A DNA stretch of 23,596 nucleotides from JAVWPP01 sp036635835 (lineage in GTDB: Bacteria; Bacillota; Clostridia; TANB77; CAG-465): contig JAVWPP010000018.1 of the NCBI GenBank assembly GCA_036635835.1, positions 1 to 23,596 on the forward strand, in the 5' to 3' direction. The translations under genes were made by a program, and so were the position numbers. Below are positions 6,061 to 14,617 of this stretch, in pieces (the first letter of the stretch is position 1; each line of letters starts with the position of its first letter). Below the pieces are notes generated by a model that made no database searches, had not been told where the DNA came from, and was given only the letters and a program-made list of their open reading frames with translations.

Positions 6061-7953
6061 ATGATAGAAATAGCACTTAAAAATATAAAAAAAGCATATG
6101 GAGCAGATGAAATTTTAAAAGATATAACTTTTGATGTAAAAACGAAAGAAATTGCTGGTATTGTTGGAGAAAACGGAACTGGTAAAACAACTATTTTTAA
6201 AATAATTGCAAATATAATAGACTGCGATGGAGGATTAGTAAATATATCTACTAAAGACTCAGTAGGATACTTAGAACAAATACCAATATATAAAGATGGT
6301 CTTAAAGTAATAGATGTACTAAATTATGCTTTTGAAAAAATAGAAGCATTAGAAAAAAACATTAAGCTTCTAGAAGAAAAAATGAATAAATGTGAAGGCA
6401 TGCAGCTTGATCAAGTTTTAAAACAATATGCATCAGTTTCTAATGAATTTGAAAGACTAGGTGGATATGAAAAAGAAATAAGATTAAATAAAATATGCAA
6501 TGGACTTCAGTTTACAAAAGAACATTTGCAAAAAAGTTTTAATCTTCTAAGCGGTGGTGAAAAAACTATTGTATTATTAGGAAAAACATTATTAGAAAAT
6601 CATAATATTTTACTTTTAGATGAGCCTACAAATCATTTAGATATAAAAGCATTAGCTTGGTTAGAAGAATATATAAAAGAATACCAAGGTACAATTTTAA
6701 TTATATCTCATGATAGATATTTTTTAGATAAAGTAGCTACCAAAATAATTGAAATAGAAGATGGAGCTGCTAAAACATATATGGGTAATTATTCTTCATA
6801 TCAAAATCAAAATAAGGAAGAAGACGATGCACAGTTTGAATTATATAAAACTCAGCAAAAAAAAATAAAAGCAATGGAAGCTGCTATTTTAAAGCTTAAA
6901 CAGTTTGGAGAAGCTTGTCATGGAGATAAAAATCCGTTTTATAAAAGAGCTTTTAATATGGAAAGACGTTTAGAAAAAATGGATGTTATTAAGAATGTAA
7001 GGGTAAAACATAAAATAAAACTATCAGTTAATATGGAAGAAAGGTCTGCAAATAATGTTATATTAGTTGAAAATGCATCTAAAAGTTTTGCAGATAAACA
7101 AATATTAGATAGAGCTAATATGTTAGTAAACTATGGCGAAAGAGTAGCTTTAGTTGGTGAAAATGGAGCCGGTAAAACTACTTTATTAAGAATGCTATTT
7201 GGAGATGAAAAAATAGATTCTGGTAAAATAACACTTGGATCAAATACAGCTTATGCATATTTAGAGCAAAATGTAATGTTTCCAAATAACAAATTAAGTG
7301 TAATAGAATATTTTGTAGAGGATATAATTATAACTGCTTCAGAAGCAAGAAAATACTTAGCAAAGTTTTTATTTTTTGCAGATGATGTTTTTAAAGAAAT
7401 TTCTAAGTTATCTGGAGGAGAAAAATCTAGATTAAGACTTGCTAAAATGCTATATGCAAATAATAATTTATTAATACTAGATGAACCTACTAATCATTTA
7501 GATATAGATGCTATAGAAACTATAGAAGAAGCTCTTAATGAATACAAAGGTACAATTTTCTTTATTTCACATGATAGATATTTTATAAATAAAATAGCTA
7601 CAAGAGTAGTTGAACTTTCAAGTAAAGTTCTTACAAGTTATGCTGGAGATTTTGATTATTATAAAGAAAAGAAAGATGCTTTAATTGAAAATACAGAAGT
7701 AAAAAGCGAAGTTAAAAAAGTTAAAAAAACAAATGAAGTATATGAAAATAGAAAGCAAATTAAGAGCAAAGATAATGAAATTAAGAAACTTGAAAATAAA
7801 ATAAAAAAACTTGAAGATAATATAAAAAGTATTGAAGAGCTTATGAGCGAAAATTCAGCAGATTATAAAAAGTTGGATGAATTATACATAGATAAGAAGG
7901 AAATGGATAATGAGTTAGAAATGCTTATGGAATTATGGTTTGAGTTAAATTAA
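6061..7953 (+). CDS. ABC-F family ATPase, ribosome-associated type
   Basis: Two ABC domains and no membrane segment mark an ABC-F protein. These act on the ribosome (translation factors or antibiotic protection), not in transport. Domain 1 has Walker A GENGTGKTT from G36, signature LSGGEK near 163, and Walker B LLLDEPTNHLD with D187/E188. Domain 2 has GENGAGKTT from G366, LSGGEKSR near 450 and LLILDEPTNHLD with D474. Both Walker B glutamates are present, so both sites should hydrolyse ATP. The linker between them (about 250-335), including KNPFYKRAFNMERRLEKM, is the region that reaches toward the ribosomal P site. Residues ~545-620 form a Lys/Glu-rich coiled coil. Its length of 630 resembles YdiF-type members. 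I cannot tell a housekeeping role from antibiotic resistance. AAAAGGAG precedes the ATG. Confidence 0.92.
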   Translation: MIEIALKNIKKAYGADEILKDITFDVKTKEIAGIVGENGTGKTTIFKIIANIIDCDGGLVNISTKDSVGYLEQIPIYKDGLKVIDVLNYAFEKIEALEKNIKLLEEKMNKCEGMQLDQVLKQYASVSNEFERLGGYEKEIRLNKICNGLQFTKEHLQKSFNLLSGGEKTIVLLGKTLLENHNILLLDEPTNHLDIKALAWLEEYIKEYQGTILIISHDRYFLDKVATKIIEIEDGAAKTYMGNYSSYQNQNKEEDDAQFELYKTQQKKIKAMEAAILKLKQFGEACHGDKNPFYKRAFNMERRLEKMDVIKNVRVKHKIKLSVNMEERSANNVILVENASKSFADKQILDRANMLVNYGERVALVGENGAGKTTLLRMLFGDEKIDSGKITLGSNTAYAYLEQNVMFPNNKLSVIEYFVEDIIITASEARKYLAKFLFFADDVFKEISKLSGGEKSRLRLAKMLYANNNLLILDEPTNHLDIDAIETIEEALNEYKGTIFFISHDRYFINKIATRVVELSSKVLTSYAGDFDYYKEKKDALIENTEVKSEVKKVKKTNEVYENRKQIKSKDNEIKKLENKIKKLEDNIKSIEELMSENSADYKKLDELYIDKKEMDNELEMLMELWFELN

Positions 7954-7987
7954 TAGTTGCAAAAAGCGACAAACTTTGCGGCTATCA

Positions 7988-8016
7988 TTGACTTTGAAAA
8001 TGTTCTGTGTTATAGT
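7988..8016 (+). promoter_or_regulatory. SigmaA-type promoter for the GH13 gene
   Basis: TTGACT (7988-7993), a 17-base spacer and TATAGT (8011-8016). The leader is about 50 bases and AT-rich. Just upstream, GCAAA (7959-7963) and TTTGC (7975-7979) form a short inverted repeat that could be an operator, but it is weak and matches no regulator I can name. Confidence 0.65.
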
Positions 8017-8075
8017 GATAGTGGAAAAAATAATTTTGTTTATATATAAATATATATAAATAAGGAGGGATTTTT

Positions 8076-9953
8076 ATGATGTATCACAATTCATGGGACG
8101 AGAAATATAGAACTCCTTTTGGAGCTATCGCAACAGAACAAAATATAGATATATTATTAACAATGCCTAAAGATGCTTATGTAGAAAATGCTAGAGTATT
8201 AGTATGTGAAGTAGATAAATGGGAAGAAGCCGTTGAATATCAAATGACATGGGTATTTCCTTCAGATATCGAAAACACATATAAGGTTTCTTTAAATTTT
8301 AGTACACCAATGACACGGTTTTATTGTTTTAAAGCAAAAGTTAACGGCGTAGATAAAATAGTTAAAAGAAATTGGGACAACAAAGGTATAATGAGTAACG
8401 ATATAGATAGTGAAAGATTCGGAACTCATTGGCAGTTAACAGTATATCCTAAAGGAATGCAAACACCAGAAGAGCTTAAAGGAATAATGTATCAAATATT
8501 CCCGGATAGATTTTATGCAAGTGGAGAAGAAAAAAAAGATGTTGCAAAAGAAAAAGTAATAAGAAATGATTGGGGAGAATTACCAGTATACCGAGCAAAT
8601 CGACAAGGAATAATTACAAATAATGATTTTTTCCAAGGAGATATAAAGGGTGTACAAGAAAAGTTAGACTATTTACAATCACTAGGTGTTACTACTATAT
8701 ATCTTAATCCTATTTTTAAAGCTTATTCTAATCATGGTTACGACACAGGAGACTATATGGAGATTGAACCTATTAAAGGAACAAAACAAGATTTCGTAGA
8801 ACTTTGTGCAGTAGCTAAAGAAAAAGGTATTAGTATAATTTTAGATGGTGTATTTAGTCATACAGGATCAGATAGTAAATATTTCAATAAGGATAACAAT
8901 TACGACTCAGTTGGAGCATATCAAAGCAAAGATAGCAAGTATAGTAAATGGTACAAGTTTAAAGACTTTCCAAACAAATATGCATGCTGGTGGGATTTCG
9001 ATACTTTGCCTGAAATAGATAAAAACAATGATGATTTTGTAGAATTCATTACAGGTAAAGATGGAGTTATAGATCAATGGATGTCACTAGGTGCAAGTGG
9101 TTTTAGATTAGACGTAGTAGACGAGCTTAATGATAAAATACTAGATAAAATAACAGCAGCAGTAAAAAAATATGGCAACAAACCAGTTATCGGAGAAGTA
9201 TGGGAAGATGCATCTCTTAAAGTAGCATATGGAGTAAGAAAAAAATACTTTATAGGTAGGCAGCTAGATAGCGTAATGAATTATCCATTTAAAGATGCAA
9301 TATTAAATTACGTTAGATACGGTGGAAGAGATAACATCTATTATACAGTTATGACTATTTTAGAAAATTACCCGAAACCAGTTATAAATGGTCTTATGAA
9401 TTTCTTAGGAACTCATGATACAGAAAGAGCAATTACAAGACTTGGTGCACAAGAACTTGGAAATAACGGTGGAGATAGAATATGGCAAGTAAATAGACAA
9501 AAGTTAGATGAAGAACAGTATTTTATGGGAACAACACTTTTTAAATTAGCAAGTATATTACAATTCTTTTTACCAGGTATGCCATGTATATATTATGGAG
9601 ATGAAGCAGGCCTTTTTGGTTACAAAGATCCATTTAATAGAACATGTTATCCATGGGGAAAAGAAGATGAAAATTTACTAGATTTCTTTAAAACTATAGG
9701 AAAGATAAGAATAGATTTAAAAGACGATTTATTTGATGCTAAATTCAGTTTTGTAGAAGTAACAAGTCAGATTTGTTCATTTGTTAGAATATCAAACACT
9801 AAAAATATTTTTGTTAGTATCAATAGAACAAAAGAAGAACTTAAATTTGAATTGCCAAGTAAATTTAATGGTGGTAAAATTTTATTTTCTCTAAACGGTT
9901 CAGATAAAAAAGTCCTAAAACCTTACGGTGCATTAATAATTGAATCAATATAA
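8076..9953 (+). CDS. GH13 alpha-glycosidase, neopullulanase/cyclomaltodextrinase-like
   Basis: Hydrolyses alpha-1,4 (possibly alpha-1,6) bonds in maltodextrins or related glucans. The four GH13 regions are present: DGVFSH (D257-H262), GFRLDVVDE with nucleophile D346, GEVWED with acid/base E374, and FLGTHDTE with transition-state D448. The first ~130 residues form a beta-rich domain like the N-terminal domain of cyclomaltodextrinases, followed by the barrel from about MYQIFPDRFY and a C-terminal beta domain. There is no signal peptide, so it is intracellular and would act on imported or stored oligosaccharides. AAGGAGG at 8062-8068 suits the first of two tandem ATGs. It stands alone between a promoter and a terminator with no transporter beside it, so its substrate cannot be read from context. 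Confidence 0.92.
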   Translation: MMYHNSWDEKYRTPFGAIATEQNIDILLTMPKDAYVENARVLVCEVDKWEEAVEYQMTWVFPSDIENTYKVSLNFSTPMTRFYCFKAKVNGVDKIVKRNWDNKGIMSNDIDSERFGTHWQLTVYPKGMQTPEELKGIMYQIFPDRFYASGEEKKDVAKEKVIRNDWGELPVYRANRQGIITNNDFFQGDIKGVQEKLDYLQSLGVTTIYLNPIFKAYSNHGYDTGDYMEIEPIKGTKQDFVELCAVAKEKGISIILDGVFSHTGSDSKYFNKDNNYDSVGAYQSKDSKYSKWYKFKDFPNKYACWWDFDTLPEIDKNNDDFVEFITGKDGVIDQWMSLGASGFRLDVVDELNDKILDKITAAVKKYGNKPVIGEVWEDASLKVAYGVRKKYFIGRQLDSVMNYPFKDAILNYVRYGGRDNIYYTVMTILENYPKPVINGLMNFLGTHDTERAITRLGAQELGNNGGDRIWQVNRQKLDEEQYFMGTTLFKLASILQFFLPGMPCIYYGDEAGLFGYKDPFNRTCYPWGKEDENLLDFFKTIGKIRIDLKDDLFDAKFSFVEVTSQICSFVRISNTKNIFVSINRTKEELKFELPSKFNGGKILFSLNGSDKKVLKPYGALIIESI

Positions 9954-9983
9954 AGGAAGCGAACATAGTTCGTTTCTTTTTTT
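9954..9983 (+). terminator. Rho-independent terminator after the GH13 gene
   Basis: A stem of about ten pairs (9955-9964 with 9968-9977, including two G-T pairs) with a 3-base loop, then seven T. It starts directly after the stop codon. Confidence 0.85.
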
Positions 9984-10013
9984 GTATTTAAAAAAAGAAA
10001 AGGGTAAATAGTA

Positions 10014-10042
10014 TTGAATAAAGTTAAAAAATAGTATATTAT
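10014..10042 (+). promoter_or_regulatory. SigmaA-type promoter for the DUF5050-like gene
   Basis: TTGAAT (10014-10019), a 17-base spacer and TATTAT (10037-10042), placing the start near 10049, just before the AGAGG ribosome binding site. Confidence 0.6.
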
Positions 10043-10068
10043 ATTATGTATAAAAAGAGGTAGTGAAA

Positions 10069-11202
10069 ATGAAGAAACATACGAAAATAATTATAATAGT
10101 TATATCAATATTAGTAGTTATTGCTATAATAGTAGCATCAGCAATAGTGGTAATTAATATGAAAAAGAAACCCGTGCCTGTGCCAGTTAGCAAAATGATT
10201 GATGGTGCGCCTCCACATTATTTATATTATATGAATGAAGTGCATAATGATTTAACTTCTACTAATGTATATAATGAAAAAGGTGAAAAAAGAAAAGAAA
10301 TTGAAATAGATTTAACAGGAATTAAAGTAGATGAAAAAGTACCATATGAGATATATCCTATGGAAGTAGAAGAAAAACAAAATATTACGCAGCTTAAGGT
10401 GTTATTCTCTAGAATTTATGGAATGTATAAAAACAGAGTTGTAGAAGTATCTAAAGAAAAAACTCTTAAATATATAACAAGCAAAGATGAAGAAGAGATT
10501 GTAGACTTTGTAACTGTTCCAACAAATGCTATTGTATATAAAACAAAAAAAGGTGAATTAAAGTATTTAGATTTATCTACTGTTACAAATCCAGATCAAA
10601 AGGTTTTAGTTATAAATACATATAAAGAAGAAAATGAATTGAAAACTAAGCAATATGAGATAATCAAGTACGATGCAGATAAAGATGGTATATACATGTT
10701 AGCAAATTCAAGTAAAAGTGCAGGAGTAATAGCTAGATATGTTCCAGAAAAAAAATCTACAATAGAGTTTAAAGATGTATCTGCTACAGACTTATATAAA
10801 GGTGGAGATTGGCTGTATTATGTAGATAAGGCAGATGGAAAAATATATAGAGTATATAAAGATGGAACGCAAAAATCTTGCCTTACTAAAAATAAAATAG
10901 TATATAAAGGTTATGGAGATGTAACACTTAATGCAAAAAATTACATGGGTGCTGTTAAGGATTATTTTTATTATATAGATACAGAAAAAAATAATTTAGT
11001 TGTAACAAGCGTAAAAAATCAAGAGAATACTGTTATAGCAGAAAATATTGAGCATTTTAATTTTAATTTGAACTATTTATATTTTACAAAGACTAACGAA
11101 GAAGGAACTTTTGTAATGGATTTAGAAGGACAAAATGTAATTAAAATATTAGATAAAAAAATAAAAGACTATGTAATATTAGAATATGCAATTCCTAACT
11201 AA
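10069..11202 (+). CDS. Membrane-anchored extracytoplasmic protein with DUF5050-like beta-propeller repeats
   Basis: One uncleaved N-terminal anchor (residues ~6-29, IIIIVISILVVIAIIVAS) follows KKHTK, so the remaining ~345 residues should lie outside the membrane after a short Pro-Val linker (KKKPVPVPV). The outer part is beta-rich and contains blade motifs such as WLYYVDKADGKIYRVYKDGT and DYFYYIDTEKNNLVV, the pattern of DUF5050 propeller proteins common in clostridia. No catalytic residues or cysteine pairs stand out, and its ligand is unknown. I chose ATG 10069 (377 aa) because AGAGG at 10056-10060 is 8 bases away. GTG 10063 would add two residues but sits too close to that site. It is flanked by a promoter and a terminator, so it is probably a single-gene unit. 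Confidence 0.8.
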   Translation: MKKHTKIIIIVISILVVIAIIVASAIVVINMKKKPVPVPVSKMIDGAPPHYLYYMNEVHNDLTSTNVYNEKGEKRKEIEIDLTGIKVDEKVPYEIYPMEVEEKQNITQLKVLFSRIYGMYKNRVVEVSKEKTLKYITSKDEEEIVDFVTVPTNAIVYKTKKGELKYLDLSTVTNPDQKVLVINTYKEENELKTKQYEIIKYDADKDGIYMLANSSKSAGVIARYVPEKKSTIEFKDVSATDLYKGGDWLYYVDKADGKIYRVYKDGTQKSCLTKNKIVYKGYGDVTLNAKNYMGAVKDYFYYIDTEKNNLVVTSVKNQENTVIAENIEHFNFNLNYLYFTKTNEEGTFVMDLEGQNVIKILDKKIKDYVILEYAIPN

Positions 11203-11232
11203 AAAAAGCGTAGAGTATTTCTCTACGTTTTT
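11203..11232 (+). terminator. Rho-independent terminator after the DUF5050-like gene
   Basis: CGTAGAG (11209-11215) pairs with CTCTACG (11221-11227) around a 5-base loop. An A tract lies before it and five T after, so it could work in both directions. Confidence 0.85.
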
Positions 11233-11254
11233 CATATAAAGAAAGAGAGACAAA

Positions 11255-12949
11255 ATGAAAATTTTATTAACAACTTTAAATTCAAAATATGTGCATACAA
11301 ATTTAGCACTTAAATATATATATAAGGTATTAGAAAAAATATCTAATGTTAGTATAAAAGAATATACTATTAATATGCAAATAGATAATATAGTTATGGA
11401 TATAACTGAAAATAGTTATGATCTTATTGCGTTTAGCGTGTATATATGGAATGTTGAGTATACTTTAAAAGTATGTAATATATTAAAACAAATATGCCCT
11501 GAAACAAAGATAGTTTTAGGTGGCCCAGAAGTTACATATAGTAGTGAAGAAATATTAAAAGAAAACGCTCAAATAGATTATGTTATGTTAGGTGAGGGTG
11601 AAGAAGTATACCCTAGCTTTATAAAGGAGCTTGAAGAAGGCAAAGTAACTAATAAACATATTTCTAGGAGAGAAGGAGAAAAAATATTTGTTGGTGAGGT
11701 TGCAAAAATAATAGATACTGAAAAAATACCAAGAGTTGCAAAAATGCTTGCTGATGAATATGATGGAAAGTTAGTATATTTTGAAACTTCAAGGGGATGC
11801 CCTTTTAGGTGCTCATATTGTTTGTCTTCTTTAGAAAAAACGGTTAGACCTTTTGATATTACTAGAGTTAAAGAGGAGCTTAAGATTCTACTAGATAAAG
11901 ATGTTAGAGTTATTAAATTTGTAGATAGAACTTTTAACTATAGTAAAGAACGTGCGCTTGAAATATGGAAATATATTATTGAAAATAGGAAAAGTACAAT
12001 TTGCCATTTTGAAATAGCAGCGCATATTTTAGATTTAGAAACTATAGAGTTTTTAAAAACTGTAGATGAACATGCTATTCAATTTGAAATAGGTGTGCAG
12101 TCTACAAATCCTAAGACTATAGATGCTATAGATAGAGCAACAAGTTTTGAAAAAATTGCAAGCAGCGTTAATATGTTAAAAGGGGCTAAAAACATACACT
12201 TTCATTTAGATCTTATAGCAGGTCTTCCGTATGAAGGATATGAAAGTTTTAGAAATTCATTTGATGAAGTATTTAAATTAAGACCAGAATGCTTGCAGCT
12301 TGGCTTCCTTAAGCTTTTACATGGCTGTAAGATAACTAAGGAAAGAGATTTGCATGAATATAAATACGTACCATATCCACCGTATGAGGTTATATCTACA
12401 AAGTATATTTCATATGCGGAGCTTAAAAAACTGAAAAAGATAGAGATGGTTTTAGATGTATATAATAATTCTGAAGTGTTTAAAAATACTATGAATTATA
12501 TTTTAGATAATACAGCTTCTGTTTTTGATTTTTTTGAGAGCATTGCTATGTATTATGATGGTAAAGAATACTTTAAAAAAAGCATAGGCTTAGAGGATGC
12601 TTTTGATTATTTATATAATTATGCTACAGAAAATAAGGTGTTTAAGGATCTTGAAATTTTCAAAGAATATTTAAAATTAGATTTTAATTTAAAGTTTAAT
12701 TCTAAAAGGTTTTGGTTTGAAGAGGACAATAGCAGCATAGAGCTTAAAAAGTATATAGATGTTATTTTAAAAAACGAGAAAGTTTTAGAAAACCAGCTTA
12801 AAGATTATGCTAGTTTGTCTAGGCCAGAAAAACTTAAAGTTTTAAAATTTGTTCCGTTTATATATAATGTGCTTGAGAAAAAGAGTGAAAATTGTATAGT
12901 GGTTATAGATAAGAAAAAAGGTAAATATGTGTGTAAGTTTTCTCGCTAA
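11255..12949 (+). CDS. B12-binding-domain radical SAM protein (DUF4080-like C terminus)
   Basis: The layout is typical of cobalamin-type radical SAM enzymes. An N-terminal Rossmann-like B12-binding domain spans about 1-140 (MKILLTTLNSKYVHTNLALK, LGGPEVTY, MLGEGEE). The radical SAM barrel follows with CPFRCSYC (C182, C186, C189) holding the [4Fe-4S] cluster, and IGVQS and HLDLIAGLP as later barrel motifs. The C-terminal ~170 residues match my memory of DUF4080. I do not see the DXHXXG cobalamin-ligand motif, so any B12 would be bound base-off without it, or not at all. The reaction is unknown for this family; methyl transfer or another radical modification is possible. The 564-residue length is normal. 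GAAAGAGAG precedes the ATG. No promoter is visible in the 52-base gap, so transcription may leak through the preceding terminator. Confidence 0.88.
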   Translation: MKILLTTLNSKYVHTNLALKYIYKVLEKISNVSIKEYTINMQIDNIVMDITENSYDLIAFSVYIWNVEYTLKVCNILKQICPETKIVLGGPEVTYSSEEILKENAQIDYVMLGEGEEVYPSFIKELEEGKVTNKHISRREGEKIFVGEVAKIIDTEKIPRVAKMLADEYDGKLVYFETSRGCPFRCSYCLSSLEKTVRPFDITRVKEELKILLDKDVRVIKFVDRTFNYSKERALEIWKYIIENRKSTICHFEIAAHILDLETIEFLKTVDEHAIQFEIGVQSTNPKTIDAIDRATSFEKIASSVNMLKGAKNIHFHLDLIAGLPYEGYESFRNSFDEVFKLRPECLQLGFLKLLHGCKITKERDLHEYKYVPYPPYEVISTKYISYAELKKLKKIEMVLDVYNNSEVFKNTMNYILDNTASVFDFFESIAMYYDGKEYFKKSIGLEDAFDYLYNYATENKVFKDLEIFKEYLKLDFNLKFNSKRFWFEEDNSSIELKKYIDVILKNEKVLENQLKDYASLSRPEKLKVLKFVPFIYNVLEKKSENCIVVIDKKKGKYVCKFSR

Positions 12950-12973
12950 ATGAATGTAAAGTAGTAAAAGTAG

Positions 12974-13002
12974 TTGCGTTTATATGTAAAAGAGTATATA
13001 AT
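12974..13002 (+). promoter_or_regulatory. SigmaA-type promoter for the 99-residue gene
   Basis: TTGCGT (12974-12979), a 17-base spacer and TATAAT (12997-13002). It lies in the gap after the radical SAM gene. Confidence 0.65.
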
Positions 13003-13051
13003 GTATATATCAAGTTTTAGAAATATCTACTAATTAGGGGGGGTATGTCAT

Positions 13052-13351
13052 ATGTTGAAAATAATAATACTCGTGGCTATATATTATATATGCTCACATT
13101 ATATATTACCAGCAATAACAGATGCGCTGCTATATAGTTTTACAGGTCATCCTAAGGAAAGTCCTAAATCAGAATATAATTATACGGATAAGGACTATGA
13201 GGCAGAAAAGCAATACTATAAGCAAGAGGAAGAAGAATATACAAATGAAGCATATGAGGATTATGTCGAATATTATGAAGAGCCAAAGGAAGAACCTAAA
13301 AAAGAGCCAGGCCTTACAGGTATAGATATAATAGATGATTTATTTAGGTAA
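13052..13351 (+). CDS. Small membrane-anchored acidic, tyrosine-rich protein, 99 aa
   Basis: A hydrophobic segment fills the first ~27 residues (LKIIILVAIYYICSHYILPA), giving an anchor or uncleaved signal. The rest is an acidic Tyr/Glu/Lys tail with no hydrophobic core (KQYYKQEEEEYTNEAYEDY) and two PKEEP-like turns, so it is probably disordered. It ends in a short hydrophobic motif, GLTGIDIIDDLFR, that looks like a docking peptide. A run of G at 13037-13043, eight bases before the ATG, is the ribosome binding site. It has its own promoter and terminator, which supports a real single gene. I do not recognise the family. The overlapping +1 frame (13122-13325) is a shadow. Confidence 0.75.
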   Translation: MLKIIILVAIYYICSHYILPAITDALLYSFTGHPKESPKSEYNYTDKDYEAEKQYYKQEEEEYTNEAYEDYVEYYEEPKEEPKKEPGLTGIDIIDDLFR

Positions 13352-13360
13352 AAGTAGAAA

Positions 13361-13392
13361 GCAATAACATGTTAAAGTGTTATTGTTTTTTA
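13361..13392 (+). terminator. Rho-independent terminator after the 99-residue gene
   Basis: CAATAACA (13362-13369) pairs perfectly with TGTTATTG (13378-13385), with an 8-base loop and a run of six T. Confidence 0.85.
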
Positions 13393-13401
13393 TATATCTT
13401 C

Positions 13402-13430
13402 TTGACAAAGGCTGCTACGTCTTGTATAAT
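13402..13430 (+). promoter_or_regulatory. Full-consensus sigmaA promoter for the M16 pair
   Basis: TTGACA (13402-13407), exactly 17 bases, then TATAAT (13425-13430): both boxes match consensus at every base. The leader to the first ATG is about 68 bases. Confidence 0.85.
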
Positions 13431-13504
13431 AAGCACTAAACTAAATTAGATGTTTAAGTATAAATATACTTTAAATAATAAAAATATATAAGGGGGTATG
13501 CTTT

Positions 13505-14617
13505 ATGAATAACCCAAATATAATAATAATAGAAGATGAAAAATATAGAGAAATTAAAGTGCAAGTATCATATATAATAAAAGAAAAAGAGTTAACTAAT
13601 ATAGAGATGTTAAGTATTGAAAAAATGCTAATTGAAAATGCATTAGATAAAGAGCTTTTAAGTAAATTAGACTTTATATATTCTAGCAGCATTACAGCTA
13701 GAGCAATTATATTTGAAGATATCTTTGAAGTTTCGTTCCAAATGAAATGCATAAACCCTAAATATTTGCCTATAGATGGTGCAGATGTTGTTAAGGAATG
13801 TTTAAGCATTTTTAAAAATAAGATAGAAAATCCTTGTATATCTTTAGACTTTGTAAAAAGTATTAAGGAAGAACTTCTTACGGAAGAAAATATAGATGTA
13901 GAAGGCATAATAGAAGTTAAAAAGTTAAATAAGGAGTATATATATAATGCGTATAAAAGAGTCCTAAAAGAAGCTAGAGGTATTTTAGTTATAGTAGGTA
14001 GCTCTGAGCTAGAGTATATTGCAAATTCTTTTAAGCTATCTTCTAAAGAGGATATATATATTACAAGAGAAGTTAGAGACATTAAAGAGCTAAGATATAT
14101 AGAAGATAGTAGGAGCGCGCTTAAACAGTCTAGGATATATAAGAGAATGTATTTAGAAAACGTAGAAGATTATATTAAGTTTAGTATATATAATAATATA
14201 TTAGATTTTAAGCTATCTAATATAATTAGAGAAGAGAAAAATCTAGCATATGTTGTAGGAAGTCAGATAGATAAATATATGAATTTAATTACTTTTTACG
14301 CAGGTATAAAGAAGGAAGATAAGCAAGAGGTTCTGGATGTGTTTAATAGTGTTATAAAAGAAAAAATAACAGAAGATGAGTTAAGCGCAGCAAAGTTAAA
14401 GATTATAGAAGAGTATATAAATATATCAGATGATGTAGATGAAATGACGCGGTATGTGCTAGATTTAGCTGAGTATAACTTAGAGATAAAAACTATAAAT
14501 GAAACAATAGATAAAATAAAATCTCTAAACAAGGAAGATATATTTAGCATGTCTAAAAATATGAAAGAAGATCTAATAATATTTATAGGAGGCGGCGTAG
14601 ATGAAGATTTACAGTAG
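13505..14617 (+). CDS. M16-like peptidase partner lacking the zinc motif (YmfF-like position)
   Basis: The call rests mainly on its pairing with the M16 peptidase that follows, and on M16-like segments such as NIIREEKNLAYVVGSQ (~236-251) and AGIKKEDKQEVLDVF (~264-278), which recall the second half-domain of M16 proteins. No HXXEH or inverted HXXEH is present, so it should not be catalytic. At 370 residues it is shorter than the usual 400-430, and the missing length appears to be in the N-terminal half where the zinc site would lie. In Bacillus the equivalent pair ymfF/ymfH has one partner without the motif, and M16 peptidases often work as such dimers. GGGGG at 13492-13496 precedes the ATG. 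Its last 17 bases overlap the next gene, so the two are translationally coupled. Confidence 0.75.
   Translation: MNNPNIIIIEDEKYREIKVQVSYIIKEKELTNIEMLSIEKMLIENALDKELLSKLDFIYSSSITARAIIFEDIFEVSFQMKCINPKYLPIDGADVVKECLSIFKNKIENPCISLDFVKSIKEELLTEENIDVEGIIEVKKLNKEYIYNAYKRVLKEARGILVIVGSSELEYIANSFKLSSKEDIYITREVRDIKELRYIEDSRSALKQSRIYKRMYLENVEDYIKFSIYNNILDFKLSNIIREEKNLAYVVGSQIDKYMNLITFYAGIKKEDKQEVLDVFNSVIKEKITEDELSAAKLKIIEEYINISDDVDEMTRYVLDLAEYNLEIKTINETIDKIKSLNKEDIFSMSKNMKEDLIIFIGGGVDEDLQ

Noticed and set aside
7954..7987. Possible catabolite (cre) operator before the GH13 gene
   Set aside because: I looked for a cre-like site around the promoter. The AAAAGCGACAAA stretch does not have the paired halves of the cre consensus.
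13471..14082. 203-residue minus-strand reading frame opposite the first M16 gene
   Set aside because: It has no ribosome binding site or promoter, and the + strand gene there has both, plus coupling to its partner.
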